Below are positions 1 to 7,715 of a stretch of DNA of 64,000 nt, piece by piece. Each line of letters opens with the position of its first letter. The stretch's first letter is position 1. The notes under the pieces are model-generated. The model ran no database searches. It was not told the origin of the DNA and saw only the letters and a list, made by a program, of their open reading frames with translations. The stretch comes from Curtobacterium sp. MCPF17_052. Lineage in GTDB: Bacteria > Actinomycetota > Actinomycetes > Actinomycetales > Microbacteriaceae. Made by a program: the position numbers and the translations under genes. The stretch spans positions 124,001-188,000 of the forward strand of contig NZ_QKSD01000006.1 in assembly GCF_003234085.1 (NCBI RefSeq). Direction: 5' to 3'.

Positions 1-1
1 C

Positions 2-850
2 CCGGTGCCGCCGTTCCCGAAGCAGGAGCAGTCGCTGCCCGGGGCCGCGTGGAAGATGGACCCGAAGCCGGACCACGGCGAGGAGAGTTACGTCGGCAAG
101 GGCCGGCTGGAGGGCTTCCGTGGCATCGTCACGGGTGCCGACTCCGGTATCGGCCGCGCCGCCGCGATCGGCCTCGCGCGGGAGGGCGCCGACCTGGTGC
201 TCTCGTACCTGCCCGACGAACAGCAGGACGCGGAGGAGGTCCGCGACCTGCTGCAGGGCGAGGGCCGCACCATCGTGCTCTTCCCCGGGGACATCTCCGA
301 CGAGCAGTACTGCAGCGACCTGGTGCAGAAGGGCGTCGACGAGCTCGGCGGCCTGGACACGCTCGTCATGGTCGCCGGCCGGATGGACAGCAACGACGAC
401 ATCCTGACCCTCGACACGGCGATGTTCGACTCGACCTTCAAGACGAACATCTACTCGCTGTTCTGGCTGACGAAGGCCGCGGTCCCGCACCTGGAGCCCG
501 GCTCGACGATCGTCACGACGGGCTCGATCCAGGCGTCCACCCCGTCGCCGGACAAGGTCGACTACGCCGTCTCGAAGGGTGCGATCAAGCTCTTCACCGA
601 GGCGGTCGCCCAGCAGCTCGCGCCGAAGGGCATCCGCGTCAACTCGGTCGCCCCGGGTCCGGTGTGGACACCGCTGCAGCCGGGATCGGACGACGCCGAG
701 ACGGTGTCGACGTTCGGGCAGCAGGCGCCCTACGGGCGTCCGGGACAGCCCGCCGAGCTGGCCGCGGCGTACGTCCACCTGGTCAGTCCAGAATCGAGCT
801 ACCAGTCCGGTTCGACGATCACGGTCGCGGGCGGCACGCCCGCCTTCTGA
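2..850 (+). CDS. SDR family oxidoreductase, 5' end outside window
   Basis: This is a short-chain dehydrogenase/reductase, the NAD(P)-dependent Rossmann family. The visible 282 codons contain the cofactor loop TGADSGIG (about residues 43-50), the catalytic YAVSK (Tyr and Lys) near residue 190 and a C-terminal ITVAGG. The Pro-rich start (PPFPKQEQSLPG) matches the middle of the N-terminal tail of the general-stress dehydrogenases related to Bacillus GSP39/YdaD. The frame stays open to the first base, so I think the true start lies upstream. A GTG at position 5 would be an unusually late start for this subfamily. The usual NNAG motif is replaced by VAGR. Substrate is unknown; a small acidic protein gene follows 40 bp downstream. 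Confidence 0.85.
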   Translation, partial: PVPPFPKQEQSLPGAAWKMDPKPDHGEESYVGKGRLEGFRGIVTGADSGIGRAAAIGLAREGADLVLSYLPDEQQDAEEVRDLLQGEGRTIVLFPGDISDEQYCSDLVQKGVDELGGLDTLVMVAGRMDSNDDILTLDTAMFDSTFKTNIYSLFWLTKAAVPHLEPGSTIVTTGSIQASTPSPDKVDYAVSKGAIKLFTEAVAQQLAPKGIRVNSVAPGPVWTPLQPGSDDAETVSTFGQQAPYGRPGQPAELAAAYVHLVSPESSYQSGSTITVAGGTPAF

Positions 851-890
851 CCGACGTCCGAGTCCGGCCAGCACTGCGAAGGAGCACACG

Positions 891-1076
891 ATGAGCAACG
901 ACACCACGGCGCACGACCCCGAGGGCACGCCGAAGCCGGACGGCCTCGGCGACGACGGGACCGTCCCCAACGAGCCCGAGGGCGTGGCCGCCGGGTTCGT
1001 CGGTGACGACTCGCACTTCAACCCGGAAGAGGACGCCACCGACGGTGACGCCGCTGCGGGCGACGCTGACGCCTGA
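891..1076 (+). CDS. Small acidic hypothetical protein (61 aa)
   Basis: The ATG follows GAAGGAG with good spacing. The 61-residue product is rich in Asp, Glu, Gly and Pro, has no hydrophobic segment and is probably disordered and cytoplasmic. It starts MSNDTTAHDPEGTPKPDG and contains two near-repeated NEPEG/DPEG patches. Its position 40 bp after the stress-type dehydrogenase suggests co-transcription. Composition and length resemble the acidic protein at 9048-9215, though I see no convincing alignment. I do not recognise a family. The case for a real gene rests on the ribosome site, G/C third positions and the palindromic terminator just after it. Confidence 0.65.
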   Translation: MSNDTTAHDPEGTPKPDGLGDDGTVPNEPEGVAAGFVGDDSHFNPEEDATDGDAAAGDADA

Positions 1077-1100
1077 CCGGACGGCGAACACGCGCTGACC

Positions 1101-1148
1101 ACATGACGGGAGGCCCGGTACCGGCTGGTACCGGGCCTCCCGTCATGT
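1101..1148. terminator. Perfect palindrome, bidirectional terminator (family copy 1)
   Basis: Two 22-bp arms (1101-1122 and 1127-1148) pair perfectly around a 4-nt loop, with no T-run on either side. It lies between the convergent ends of the acidic protein gene and the DUF4396 gene. The core GACGGGAGGCCCGGTACC recurs in the other family copies. Confidence 0.85.
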
Positions 1149-1166
1149 GTGTGCGCCGTGGTGCGC

Positions 1167-1622
1167 TCAGTGGTGCCCGTGCACCTTCGCGTGGCCGAGC
1201 CCGCGGCGCATCAGTGCCCGGTTGACGGGGGTCGTGACGACGAAGGCCAGGGCGAGGGACAGCGCCAGGGAGCCCCAGAACAGCCACTGGTCGAGCTGCG
1301 CGTCGAGGGCGCCCGGGATCGCGACGACGACCGTGTTGTCGATGACCTCCATCACCGCGATGGACAACGTGTCGGCGGCGAGCGCCACCCGGAGAGCCGC
1401 GCGCAACGACAGGCCGGAGCGGAGCACCCCACGCATGGTCAGGGCGTAGCCGAAGACGAACGCCAGCACGATCGACAGCACCACGGTGCCGGCGTTGTGC
1501 AGCCCCGTGGCGGTGCCGATGACCATGCCGAGGACCTCGCCGATCGCGCAGCCGGTCAGGCAGTGCAGCGTCGCCTGGGCCGCCGTCGACCACGTGGTCG
1601 TGTCGTGCGCGTGCCCGCTCAC
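1167..1622 (-). CDS. DUF4396 domain membrane protein
   Basis: A 151-aa integral membrane protein with about four hydrophobic helices. The N-terminus carries HCLTGCAIGEVLG, a Cys- and Gly-containing helix typical of DUF4396 proteins, and the C-terminus ends in a His-rich GLGHAKVHGHH. The ATG overlaps the copA stop codon by 4 bp (1619-1622), so it is the third gene of the copper module and is probably translated by coupling. Function is unknown. The HxxTxC-type helix, the His tail and the context suggest a metal-related membrane role, which is inference. It ends at a shared palindromic terminator. Confidence 0.8.
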   Translation of the reverse strand: MSGHAHDTTTWSTAAQATLHCLTGCAIGEVLGMVIGTATGLHNAGTVVLSIVLAFVFGYALTMRGVLRSGLSLRAALRVALAADTLSIAVMEVIDNTVVVAIPGALDAQLDQWLFWGSLALSLALAFVVTTPVNRALMRRGLGHAKVHGHH

Positions 1623-3832
1623 CGTGCGCTCCCGTCGACCGACCGGAAGCGGCGGAGGCGCAGGCTGTTCGTCAGCACGAAGACCGACGACAGTGCCATG
1701 GCGGCACCCGCGATGACGGGGTTCATCAGCCCGGCCATGGCGAGCGGGATCGCCGCGACGTTGTAGGCGAAGGCCCAGAACAGGTTCGTGCGGATGGTGT
1801 GGAGCGTGCGGCGCGACAGCCGGACGGCGTCGACGGCCGCCCGGAGGTCGGCGCGGACCAGGGTGATGTCCGCGGCCTCGACCGCGGCGTCCGTCCCGGT
1901 GCCCATCGCGATGCCCAGGTCCGCTGCGGCGAGCGCGGCCGCGTCGTTCACGCCGTCGCCCACCATGGCGACGGTGCGACCGGCGGCCTGCAGTTCGGTG
2001 ACGACGCGGTACTTGTCCTCGGGTCGGACGCCGGCCGTCGCCCGGCTGATGCCTACCTCGGCCGCGACACGGTGCGCGACCCCGGCGGCGTCACCGGTCA
2101 GGAGCATGGTGTCGAGGCCGAGCTCCTGCAGCCGGCGGACGGCCTCGGCCGCGCCGGGGGCGACGGTGTCGGCGACGACGACGAGCCCGCGGACCCGGCC
2201 GTCCCACGCCACCGCGACCGTGGTGCGCCCGGCCTGCTCGGCATCGGTGACGGCGACGGCCAGCGACCCGGGCATCGGGACGGACCACTCGTCGGTGAGC
2301 CAGGCCGGTCGACCGACGAGCACGAGGACACCGTCGACGACGGCCTGCACGCCGAGGCCGGCGCTCGACGCGAACGACTCCGGTCGTGCCGCATCCGGGA
2401 CGGCAGCGACGAGTGCCCGGGCGATCGGGTGCTCGGAGCCGGACTCGGCGGCGGCCGCGGCGCGGAGGACGGCGTCGGCGTCCTCGCCCTCGGCGGGCAG
2501 GACGTCGGTGACGCGCATCGTGCCGGTGGTGACCGTGCCGGTCTTGTCCAGCAGGACGGTGTCGATCCGGCGGGTGGCCTCGAGGACCTGCGGGCCGCGG
2601 ATGAGGATCCCGAGCTGGGACCCGCGGCCGGTGCCGACGAGGAGCGCCGTCGGTGTCGCGAGGCCGAGCGCGCAGGGACAGGCGATGACGAGCGTCGCGA
2701 CGGCGGCGGTCAGGGCGGCCTCGACGTCCCCGGTGAGCACGAGCCACCCGACCAGGGTCAGTGCGGCGAGCCCGAGCACGACGGGGACGAACACCCCGGA
2801 TACCCGGTCGGCCAGGCGCTGGACGTCGGCCTTGCCGGTCTGGGCCTCGGTGACGAGCTTGCCGATCCGGGCGAGCTCGGTGTCCGCACCGACCCGGACG
2901 GCCTCGACGGTGAGCAGCCCGCCGACGTTGACGGTCGCACCGGTCACCGCGGTGCCGGGGCCGACCTCGACGGGGACGCTCTCCCCCGTCATGACGCTCG
3001 TGTCGACGGCGCTGGTCCCGTCGACGACGGTGCCGTCGGTGGCGATCCGCTCACCGGGTCGGACGACGAACCGGTCGCCGACACGGAGGGACGCGGCCGG
3101 GACCTCGACCTCCCGACCGTCGCGGAGCACCCGGGCGGTGCTGGCGCCGAGGGCGAGCAGCGCCCGCAGGGCGGCGCTGGACCGGGTCTTCGCCCGCCCC
3201 TCGGCGTACCGGCCGGCGAGCAGGAACACGGTCACGGCGGCGGCGACCTCGAGGTACGGCTCGGGGGCGGCACCACGGGGCGCGGTGAACGCGAACGTCA
3301 TGTGCATGTCGGGCCCACCGGCGCCGCCGAACACGAGCGCCCACACCGACCAGAGTCCGGCGGCGACGATGCCCAGGCTGACGAGGGTGTCCATCGTCGC
3401 GGTGCCGTGCCGGGCGTTCAGTGCTGCGGCCCGGTGGAAGGGCCAGGCGCCCCAGGTCGCCACCGGGGCGGCGAGCACCAGCGCGACCCACTGCCACCAG
3501 GGGAACTGGAACGCGGGGACCATCGACAGCGCGACGACCGGGACCGCCAGGACGGTGGAGACGACCAGGCGTCGTCGGAGCGGGGCGAGGGCGTCCACGT
3601 CGGGCTGCTCGGGCTCGGGGCGGTGCGCTCCGTAGCCGGCCTGCTCGACGGTCGCGATGGCGTCGTCCACCGCGGTGCCGTCAGGCAGCGAGACCGTCGC
3701 GGTCTCGGTGGCGTAGTTCACGGTCGCCGACACCCCGGGCATCCTGTTGAGCTTGCGCTCGATGCGGTTCGCGCACGAGGCACACGTCATGCCCTCGATC
3801 GCGAGCTCGACCGCTGGAGCAGGTGCCGCCAC
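1619..3832 (-). CDS. copA: Copper-translocating P-type ATPase CopA
   Basis: A P1B-1-type ATPase of 737 aa that should export Cu(I) across the cytoplasmic membrane. An N-terminal heavy-metal-associated domain has GMTCASC (Cys17, Cys20). The TGES actuator loop is near 282-285, the transmembrane CPC metal site at 385-387 and the phosphorylation motif DKTGT at 429-433, followed by the MVGDGVNDAAAL hinge. Length is normal for a one-HMA CopA. The start lies 5 bp after the copZ stop and the end overlaps the DUF4396 gene, so copZ-copA-DUF4396 form an operon. Control is probably by the divergent CsoR through the operator at 4109-4123. Confidence 0.95.
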   Translation of the reverse strand: MAAPAPAVELAIEGMTCASCANRIERKLNRMPGVSATVNYATETATVSLPDGTAVDDAIATVEQAGYGAHRPEPEQPDVDALAPLRRRLVVSTVLAVPVVALSMVPAFQFPWWQWVALVLAAPVATWGAWPFHRAAALNARHGTATMDTLVSLGIVAAGLWSVWALVFGGAGGPDMHMTFAFTAPRGAAPEPYLEVAAAVTVFLLAGRYAEGRAKTRSSAALRALLALGASTARVLRDGREVEVPAASLRVGDRFVVRPGERIATDGTVVDGTSAVDTSVMTGESVPVEVGPGTAVTGATVNVGGLLTVEAVRVGADTELARIGKLVTEAQTGKADVQRLADRVSGVFVPVVLGLAALTLVGWLVLTGDVEAALTAAVATLVIACPCALGLATPTALLVGTGRGSQLGILIRGPQVLEATRRIDTVLLDKTGTVTTGTMRVTDVLPAEGEDADAVLRAAAAAESGSEHPIARALVAAVPDAARPESFASSAGLGVQAVVDGVLVLVGRPAWLTDEWSVPMPGSLAVAVTDAEQAGRTTVAVAWDGRVRGLVVVADTVAPGAAEAVRRLQELGLDTMLLTGDAAGVAHRVAAEVGISRATAGVRPEDKYRVVTELQAAGRTVAMVGDGVNDAAALAAADLGIAMGTGTDAAVEAADITLVRADLRAAVDAVRLSRRTLHTIRTNLFWAFAYNVAAIPLAMAGLMNPVIAGAAMALSSVFVLTNSLRLRRFRSVDGSAR

Positions 3833-3837
3833 CGGGG

Positions 3838-4065
3838 TCAGCGCTCCGCCAGGGTGTAGCCGGCGTCCTCGACCGCGGCGTCCACGGCCGTGCCGTCCAG
3901 GGGTGCCGCGCTCGTCACGGTCGCGGTGGAGCGGCCGCCGGCGACCAGGTCGACCTGCACGTCGGTCACGCCCGGCAACTCACGGAACGCCTCGTCGATG
4001 CTCATGACGCAGTGCTCACACGTCATGCCGTCGATGCCGTAGGTCACGGTCTGCTGCTCGGTCAT
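3838..4065 (-). CDS. copZ: Heavy-metal-associated copper chaperone (CopZ-like)
   Basis: A 75-aa single HMA domain with the metal-binding loop GMTCEHC (Cys16, Cys19) and a beta-alpha-beta pattern. It should carry Cu(I) in the cytoplasm and hand it to CopA. I chose the ATG at 4065 because GAGGAGG precedes it and the product begins directly with the HMA fold. Longer in-frame starts would run through the csoR promoter and operator. It is the first gene of the leftward copper operon. Confidence 0.92.
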   Translation of the reverse strand: MTEQQTVTYGIDGMTCEHCVMSIDEAFRELPGVTDVQVDLVAGGRSTATVTSAAPLDGTAVDAAVEDAGYTLAER

Positions 4066-4108
4066 CGGTCCTCCTCGTGTCGCCCGTCGGACGGGTACGA
4101 TGTGCACA

Positions 4109-4123
4109 TACCCATGGGGGGTA
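4109..4123. promoter_or_regulatory. Candidate CsoR operator
   Basis: TACCC-N5-GGGTA forms an inverted repeat here, and an overlapping GGGGTACCCC palindrome extends to 4127. It sits between the divergent copZ and csoR starts. CsoR-type repressors bind G/C-tract palindromes with TAC/GTA flanks, so this is the likely Cu(I)-relieved operator for both directions. The assignment is inferred from motif and position. Confidence 0.6.
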
Positions 4124-4160
4124 CCCCTACCGTAACGCCGACGACGAGGATGTGTTCCCG

Positions 4161-4472
4161 ATGAGCGACGAGACAGCACAGAGCGCGCACCACCACGGCT
4201 ACATCTCCGCGAAGGACGACTACCGCAAGCGGCTGCGCCGCATCGAGGGCCAGGCGCGTGGGCTGCAGCGCATGGTGGAGGACGAGGAGTACTGCATCGA
4301 CATCCTCACCCAGGTGTCCGCGATGACGAAGGCGTTGCAGGCGGTGTCGATGGGCCTGCTCGAGGACCACCTGCGTCACTGTGTCACCGACGCGGTGGCC
4401 CAGGGCGGCGACGAGGCCGAACAGAAGATCCAGGAAGCGACATTGGCCATCAAACGCCTCGTCCGGTCGTGA
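4161..4472 (+). CDS. csoR: CsoR family copper-sensing repressor
   Basis: A 103-aa all-helical DUF156/CsoR protein. It has the Cu(I) ligands Cys45, His70 and Cys74, with the same spacing (25 and 29 residues) as Cys36/His61/Cys65 of Mycobacterium CsoR. That favours copper sensing over the formaldehyde-sensing FrmR branch. The ATG at 4161 follows a GAGGAT element; an upstream GTG would read through the operator. The divergent copZ-copA-DUF4396 genes are the obvious targets. Several N-terminal His residues (HHH at 10-12) are unusual but outside the sensor core. Confidence 0.93.
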   Translation: MSDETAQSAHHHGYISAKDDYRKRLRRIEGQARGLQRMVEDEEYCIDILTQVSAMTKALQAVSMGLLEDHLRHCVTDAVAQGGDEAEQKIQEATLAIKRLVRS

Positions 4473-4588
4473 CGGCTCCGCCTCGTGTACTGCTGGGTTC
4501 TCCCACCAAACCGACTGCTGGTCCACTCCGAATGTCCTGCGAGGCGCATGGCAACCGACCGCGTCGACTCCTGACGAAAGGTTCCTTC

Positions 4589-5053
4589 ATGACCACCAAC
4601 GCATCGACCCGCACCGACCACGGCTACGGCCGCACGCTCACGCAGAAGGGCGCGCTGGTCTTCGGCGTCGTCTTCCTCATCGTCGGCATCGCCGGCTTCA
4701 TCCCCGGCCTGACCATGGACATGGGCAGCATGATGGCCGCCGGCAACGACTCGAACGCGCAGCTCCTGGGCCTGTTCCAGGTCTCCGTCCTGCACAACAT
4801 CGTGCACCTGCTGTTCGGCATCGTCGGCCTGATCGCCGCTCGCTCGCACGGCTTCTCCCGCCAGTACCTGCTCGTCGGCGGCATCATCTACGCCGTGCTC
4901 TTCATCTACGGCCTGTTCACCGCCGGCATGGCCAGCGCCGCGAACTTCGTGCCGCTGAACAGCGCCGACAACGTGCTGCACCTGGTCCTCGCCGTCGCGA
5001 TGATCATCCTCGGCATCGTCCTGCCGCGCGCCGGAGCCCGGACCGCCCGCTGA
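4589..5053 (+). CDS. DUF4383 domain membrane protein
   Basis: A 154-aa integral membrane protein with four hydrophobic segments, matching the DUF4383 pattern: HNIVHLLFGIVGLI in the middle and NVLHLVLAVAMIILG near the end. The family has no established function and is common in actinobacteria. The ATG at 4589 follows GAAAGG. It lies 116 bp after csoR in the same direction; whether it is co-transcribed is unclear. A palindromic terminator follows. Confidence 0.85.
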   Translation: MTTNASTRTDHGYGRTLTQKGALVFGVVFLIVGIAGFIPGLTMDMGSMMAAGNDSNAQLLGLFQVSVLHNIVHLLFGIVGLIAARSHGFSRQYLLVGGIIYAVLFIYGLFTAGMASAANFVPLNSADNVLHLVLAVAMIILGIVLPRAGARTAR

Positions 5054-5083
5054 ACACGGTGACGGTCCGCGCACCGCGCTGAC

Positions 5084-5131
5084 GCATGACGGGAGGCCCG
5101 TGACCAGATGGTCACGGGCCTCCCGTCATGC
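5084..5131. terminator. Perfect palindrome, bidirectional terminator (family copy 2)
   Basis: Arms of 23 bp (5084-5106 and 5109-5131) pair perfectly. The GACGGGAGGCCCG arm is shared with the other family copies, while the centre is GTGACCAGATGGTCAC instead of GGTACC. It lies between the convergent DUF4383 and VOC genes and has no T-run. Confidence 0.85.
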
Positions 5132-5167
5132 GGTCCGGCCGTGCGACGTCGCACGGCCACTCCGTCG

Positions 5168-5524
5168 TCAGCCCTGCGGCGGCGAGTACAGCTGCAGGTC
5201 GTTGCCCTCGCTGTCCTTGAAGGGGATGATCTTGCCCCACGGGTGCTCGCTGATCTCGCCCTGGATGTCGGCACCGCGCTCCTTGAGCGAGGCGACCTCG
5301 TCCTCGATGCTGCCGTCCGGCTGGAACGAGACGACCGCGCCGCCGTCGCTCGACTGGCTGGCGGACTCGCGTCCGTTGAGACCGATCATCACACCGCCGG
5401 CGTCGATCTCGCTCCAGTCCTCGGACTGGTCCTTCACCGTGAGACCGAGCGTGTCGCGGTAGAACGCGACGGCGCGCTCCATGTCGCTGACCGGGACCCA
5501 GACTGCTGCGACTCCACTTGCCAT
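5168..5524 (-). CDS. VOC family protein (glyoxalase/bleomycin-resistance fold)
   Basis: A 118-aa single vicinal-oxygen-chelate domain. The pattern VWVPVSDMERAVAFYRDTLGL at the N-terminus and GNDLQLYSPP at the C-terminus are hallmarks of the fold. Proteins of this size work as metal-dependent dioxygenases or isomerases, or bind small molecules; the substrate cannot be read from the sequence. It stands alone and ends at the shared palindrome. Confidence 0.88.
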   Translation of the reverse strand: MASGVAAVWVPVSDMERAVAFYRDTLGLTVKDQSEDWSEIDAGGVMIGLNGRESASQSSDGGAVVSFQPDGSIEDEVASLKERGADIQGEISEHPWGKIIPFKDSEGNDLQLYSPPQG

Positions 5525-5677
5525 GGTGTTTCCTCTCGTCGTGGTGTGCCCTGGACGCTAGGCCGCCGGGTGCCCGCGACGACCCAGCCCCGGGCGGGTT
5601 CGGGGTACATCCAGCACGGCGGCGGAGGCTCGGGGTGATCCCCCGCCGACGGTGCGGGACGTGACGGGAGGACGACC

Positions 5678-5977
5678 ATGACCGAGATCCTGCACGTGGT
5701 GCTCGTGGACTGGGACGGCGAGGACGGGACCGCGCCGGAACGCGCGAGCGCCCTGGTCGCGGAACACCTGCCGACCATCGACGGGGTCGTGTCCGTGGCG
5801 TCCGGGCCGAGCGTCAGCCCCGAGGGGCTCGAGGGCGGCTTCGACTGGGCGCTCGTCGTCCGCTTCCGCGACGCCGCCGCCCGGGACGCCTACCTGCCGC
5901 ACCCGGCGCACCAGCCGGTGGCGGACCACATCGGGGCGCGGAGCGCGCGGGTGGTCGTCTTCGACGTCACGGGCTGA
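5678..5977 (+). CDS. Dabb (stress-responsive A/B barrel) domain protein
   Basis: A 99-aa protein with the dimeric alpha/beta-barrel pattern: an HVVLVDW first strand, a helix ending in IDGVVSVASGP and the DYxxHP-like AYLPHPAHQPVAD segment near 75. Known relatives range from stress proteins to polyketide cyclases. The ATG follows GGGAGGACG. It is divergent from the VOC gene and convergent with the TetR gene. No partner gene is evident. Confidence 0.8.
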   Translation: MTEILHVVLVDWDGEDGTAPERASALVAEHLPTIDGVVSVASGPSVSPEGLEGGFDWALVVRFRDAAARDAYLPHPAHQPVADHIGARSARVVVFDVTG

Positions 5978-6039
5978 TCCGATCCCCAACCGGGACGGGG
6001 TCGCCGTCAGCGCACGCTGGCGTGCACGGAAGCGGTCCG

Positions 6040-6633
6040 TCAGCGGAGCGTTCCCGGGGCGAGGGCAGCGAAGGCGTCCTCGACGAGGTCGCCGAGGCGC
6101 TCAGCTCCGCCACTCTCGACCCATCCGTCGTACGCGACGATGACGCACCCGAGGGCAGCCATCACGAGTGTCTGCACCGCGATGCGTCGCAACTGGCTGC
6201 CGGCCGCACGTTCGACGAGCAGGGCAGCGAGTCCTGCTCGCCAGGTTGCCTGCTTCTCGTGGAGCCGAGCCCACAACGCGGGCGTCGACCAGACCAGGTC
6301 GAGTCGCGCCAGGCCTGTCGCTGGGTCGTCCTCGATCAGGGTCACGGCGGGCCGGACCGCATGACGAAGAGCAGTCCAGGTGTCCTCCGAGTCCGGACGC
6401 TCCCGGAGGGCGTGCGCCATCTGCTCGCCGAGGGGGTCGAAGACGTGGAGGACGACGTCCTCCTTGCTGCCGAAGTAGCGCAAGAAGGTGCTCCGCGAAA
6501 CCCCCGCGCGGCCGGCCAGGTCCTCGAACGTGACGGCATCGAAGCCTGACTCCAGGAAGCAACGGAGTCCGATGCTGCCCAGCTCGTCCCGCACCGCCGC
6601 TCGTCCGATCGCTCGCGTGCTCATGGCGTTCAT
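6040..6633 (-). CDS. TetR/AcrR family transcriptional regulator
   Basis: A 197-aa TetR-type repressor. The N-terminal helix-turn-helix reads VTFEDLAGRAGVSRSTFLRYF, about residues 34-54. The C-terminal all-helical ligand domain is not diagnostic. It is divergent from the enoyl-CoA hydratase-like gene. A promoter and an imperfect palindrome between them (6663-6705) make that gene and itself the likely targets. A start three residues downstream (second Met) is also possible. Confidence 0.88.
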   Translation of the reverse strand: MNAMSTRAIGRAAVRDELGSIGLRCFLESGFDAVTFEDLAGRAGVSRSTFLRYFGSKEDVVLHVFDPLGEQMAHALRERPDSEDTWTALRHAVRPAVTLIEDDPATGLARLDLVWSTPALWARLHEKQATWRAGLAALLVERAAGSQLRRIAVQTLVMAALGCVIVAYDGWVESGGAERLGDLVEDAFAALAPGTLR

Positions 6634-6662
6634 GCGTCGATCCTACGAGCAGGTGGACTCAC

Positions 6663-6705
6663 TTGCAGTCGTGGTACGGAGTGCTTATGGTGATACTCAG
6701 TGTCA
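6663..6705 (+). promoter_or_regulatory. Promoter with overlapping TetR-type operator for the hydratase gene
   Basis: TTGCAG (6663-6668), a 17-nt spacer and TATGGT (6686-6691) make a good housekeeping-type promoter facing the gene at 6753. Directly after the -10 is TGATAC-TCA-GTGTCA (6691-6705), an imperfect palindrome with 5 of 6 positions matching, where a TetR dimer could block transcription. The link to the divergent regulator is inferred. Confidence 0.55.
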
Positions 6706-6752
6706 GACTCGACGCTCGGCGTCACCGCTGTACCTCCTGAGGAAGAAGCCCC

Positions 6753-7610
6753 ATGACCTACGACCTGCCCGCTCTTCGTGTCACCGTCACCGACGGCGTC
6801 GCGAACGTCTCCATCGACAACCCGCCGCTGAACCTCTCCGACGGCACCCTGCTGCCGTCGCTCCGCCGGTTCGTCGCCCAGGTCCGTGATGACGAGGACG
6901 TGCGCGTCATCGTCTTCGACAGCGCCGACCCGGACATCTTCATCGCTCACGGCGACACCCGGTTCATCACCGAACCCGACGTCATGGCCACAGCGGTCGC
7001 CGCGGCGATGGAGGCGAACCCGGACGCGGAGTTCCCCGCCGACCTCAACCTCATGCAGGTCGTCCACGAGGAGGTCCGCTCGCTTCCGCAGGTCACGATC
7101 GGCAAGCTCACCGGCCTCGCCCGAGGTGGTGGCAACGAGTTCCTGATGGCCCTCGACATGCGCTTCGCCGCCATCGGCACGGCCGGGCAGGCGCAGCCGG
7201 AGGTGCTGATGGACATCATGGCCGGCGGTGGAGGCACCCAGTACCTCACCGCACTCGTGGGGCGGGCGCGTGCACTCGAGATCCTCCTCGGTGCGCAACT
7301 CGTCGATGCCGAACTCGCGGAGCGGTACGGCCTCGTCAACCGAGCGCTCCCCGCGGACGAGATCCACGCCTTCGTCGACGCGTTGGCCCGTCGGATCGCC
7401 GGCCTGCAGCCCGCGGTCGTGTCTGCGGTCAAGGAGGCGGTGAACGCCGCCCCGAGTGCGATCACCCGGACGGGCCTGGCCGCGGAGAACGCGCTCCTCG
7501 GCCCGTTGTTCACCCCGGCCGCAGCCGACCGCGCGCACGTCCTGCTCGCCGCTGGCATGCAGACCCGCGATGGCGAGCTCGACCTCGAATCAGTGATCAG
7601 CGGCCTCTGA
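6753..7610 (+). CDS. Enoyl-CoA hydratase/isomerase family protein
   Basis: A 285-aa crotonase-fold protein. It shows NPPLNLSDG near the start, the oxyanion-hole segment KLTGLARGGGNEFLMALDMRFA (about 115-136) and GGGGTQYLTALVGRARALEILL. The glutamates of classical enoyl-CoA hydratases are not obvious, so the reaction could differ (isomerase, hydrolase or other). The divergent TetR gene and the operator-like site suggest inducible expression, perhaps in detoxification or fatty or aromatic acid breakdown. Confidence 0.88.
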   Translation: MTYDLPALRVTVTDGVANVSIDNPPLNLSDGTLLPSLRRFVAQVRDDEDVRVIVFDSADPDIFIAHGDTRFITEPDVMATAVAAAMEANPDAEFPADLNLMQVVHEEVRSLPQVTIGKLTGLARGGGNEFLMALDMRFAAIGTAGQAQPEVLMDIMAGGGGTQYLTALVGRARALEILLGAQLVDAELAERYGLVNRALPADEIHAFVDALARRIAGLQPAVVSAVKEAVNAAPSAITRTGLAAENALLGPLFTPAAADRAHVLLAAGMQTRDGELDLESVISGL

Positions 7611-7657
7611 TCCGATCGCGGCGCTGAGCGCGGACCACCGGGCCGAGCACAGCGCAC

Positions 7658-7705
7658 GACGGACGGGAGGCACGTGGCGGGGTCGCCACGGGCCTCCCGT
7701 CCGTC
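7658..7705. terminator. Palindrome, bidirectional terminator (family copy 3)
   Basis: Arms of 22 bp (7658-7679 and 7684-7705) pair with a single A/G mismatch. It shares the GACGGACGGGAGGC arm with other family copies but has a CGTGGCG centre. It lies between the convergent hydratase and BLUF genes. Confidence 0.82.
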
Positions 7706-7715
7706 TCCGGTCAGG

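Noticed and set aside
1799..3859. Rightward 686-codon open frame opposite copA
   Set aside because: Composition is that of the complement of a high-GC gene and no family motif is seen; CopA on the other strand is unmistakable.
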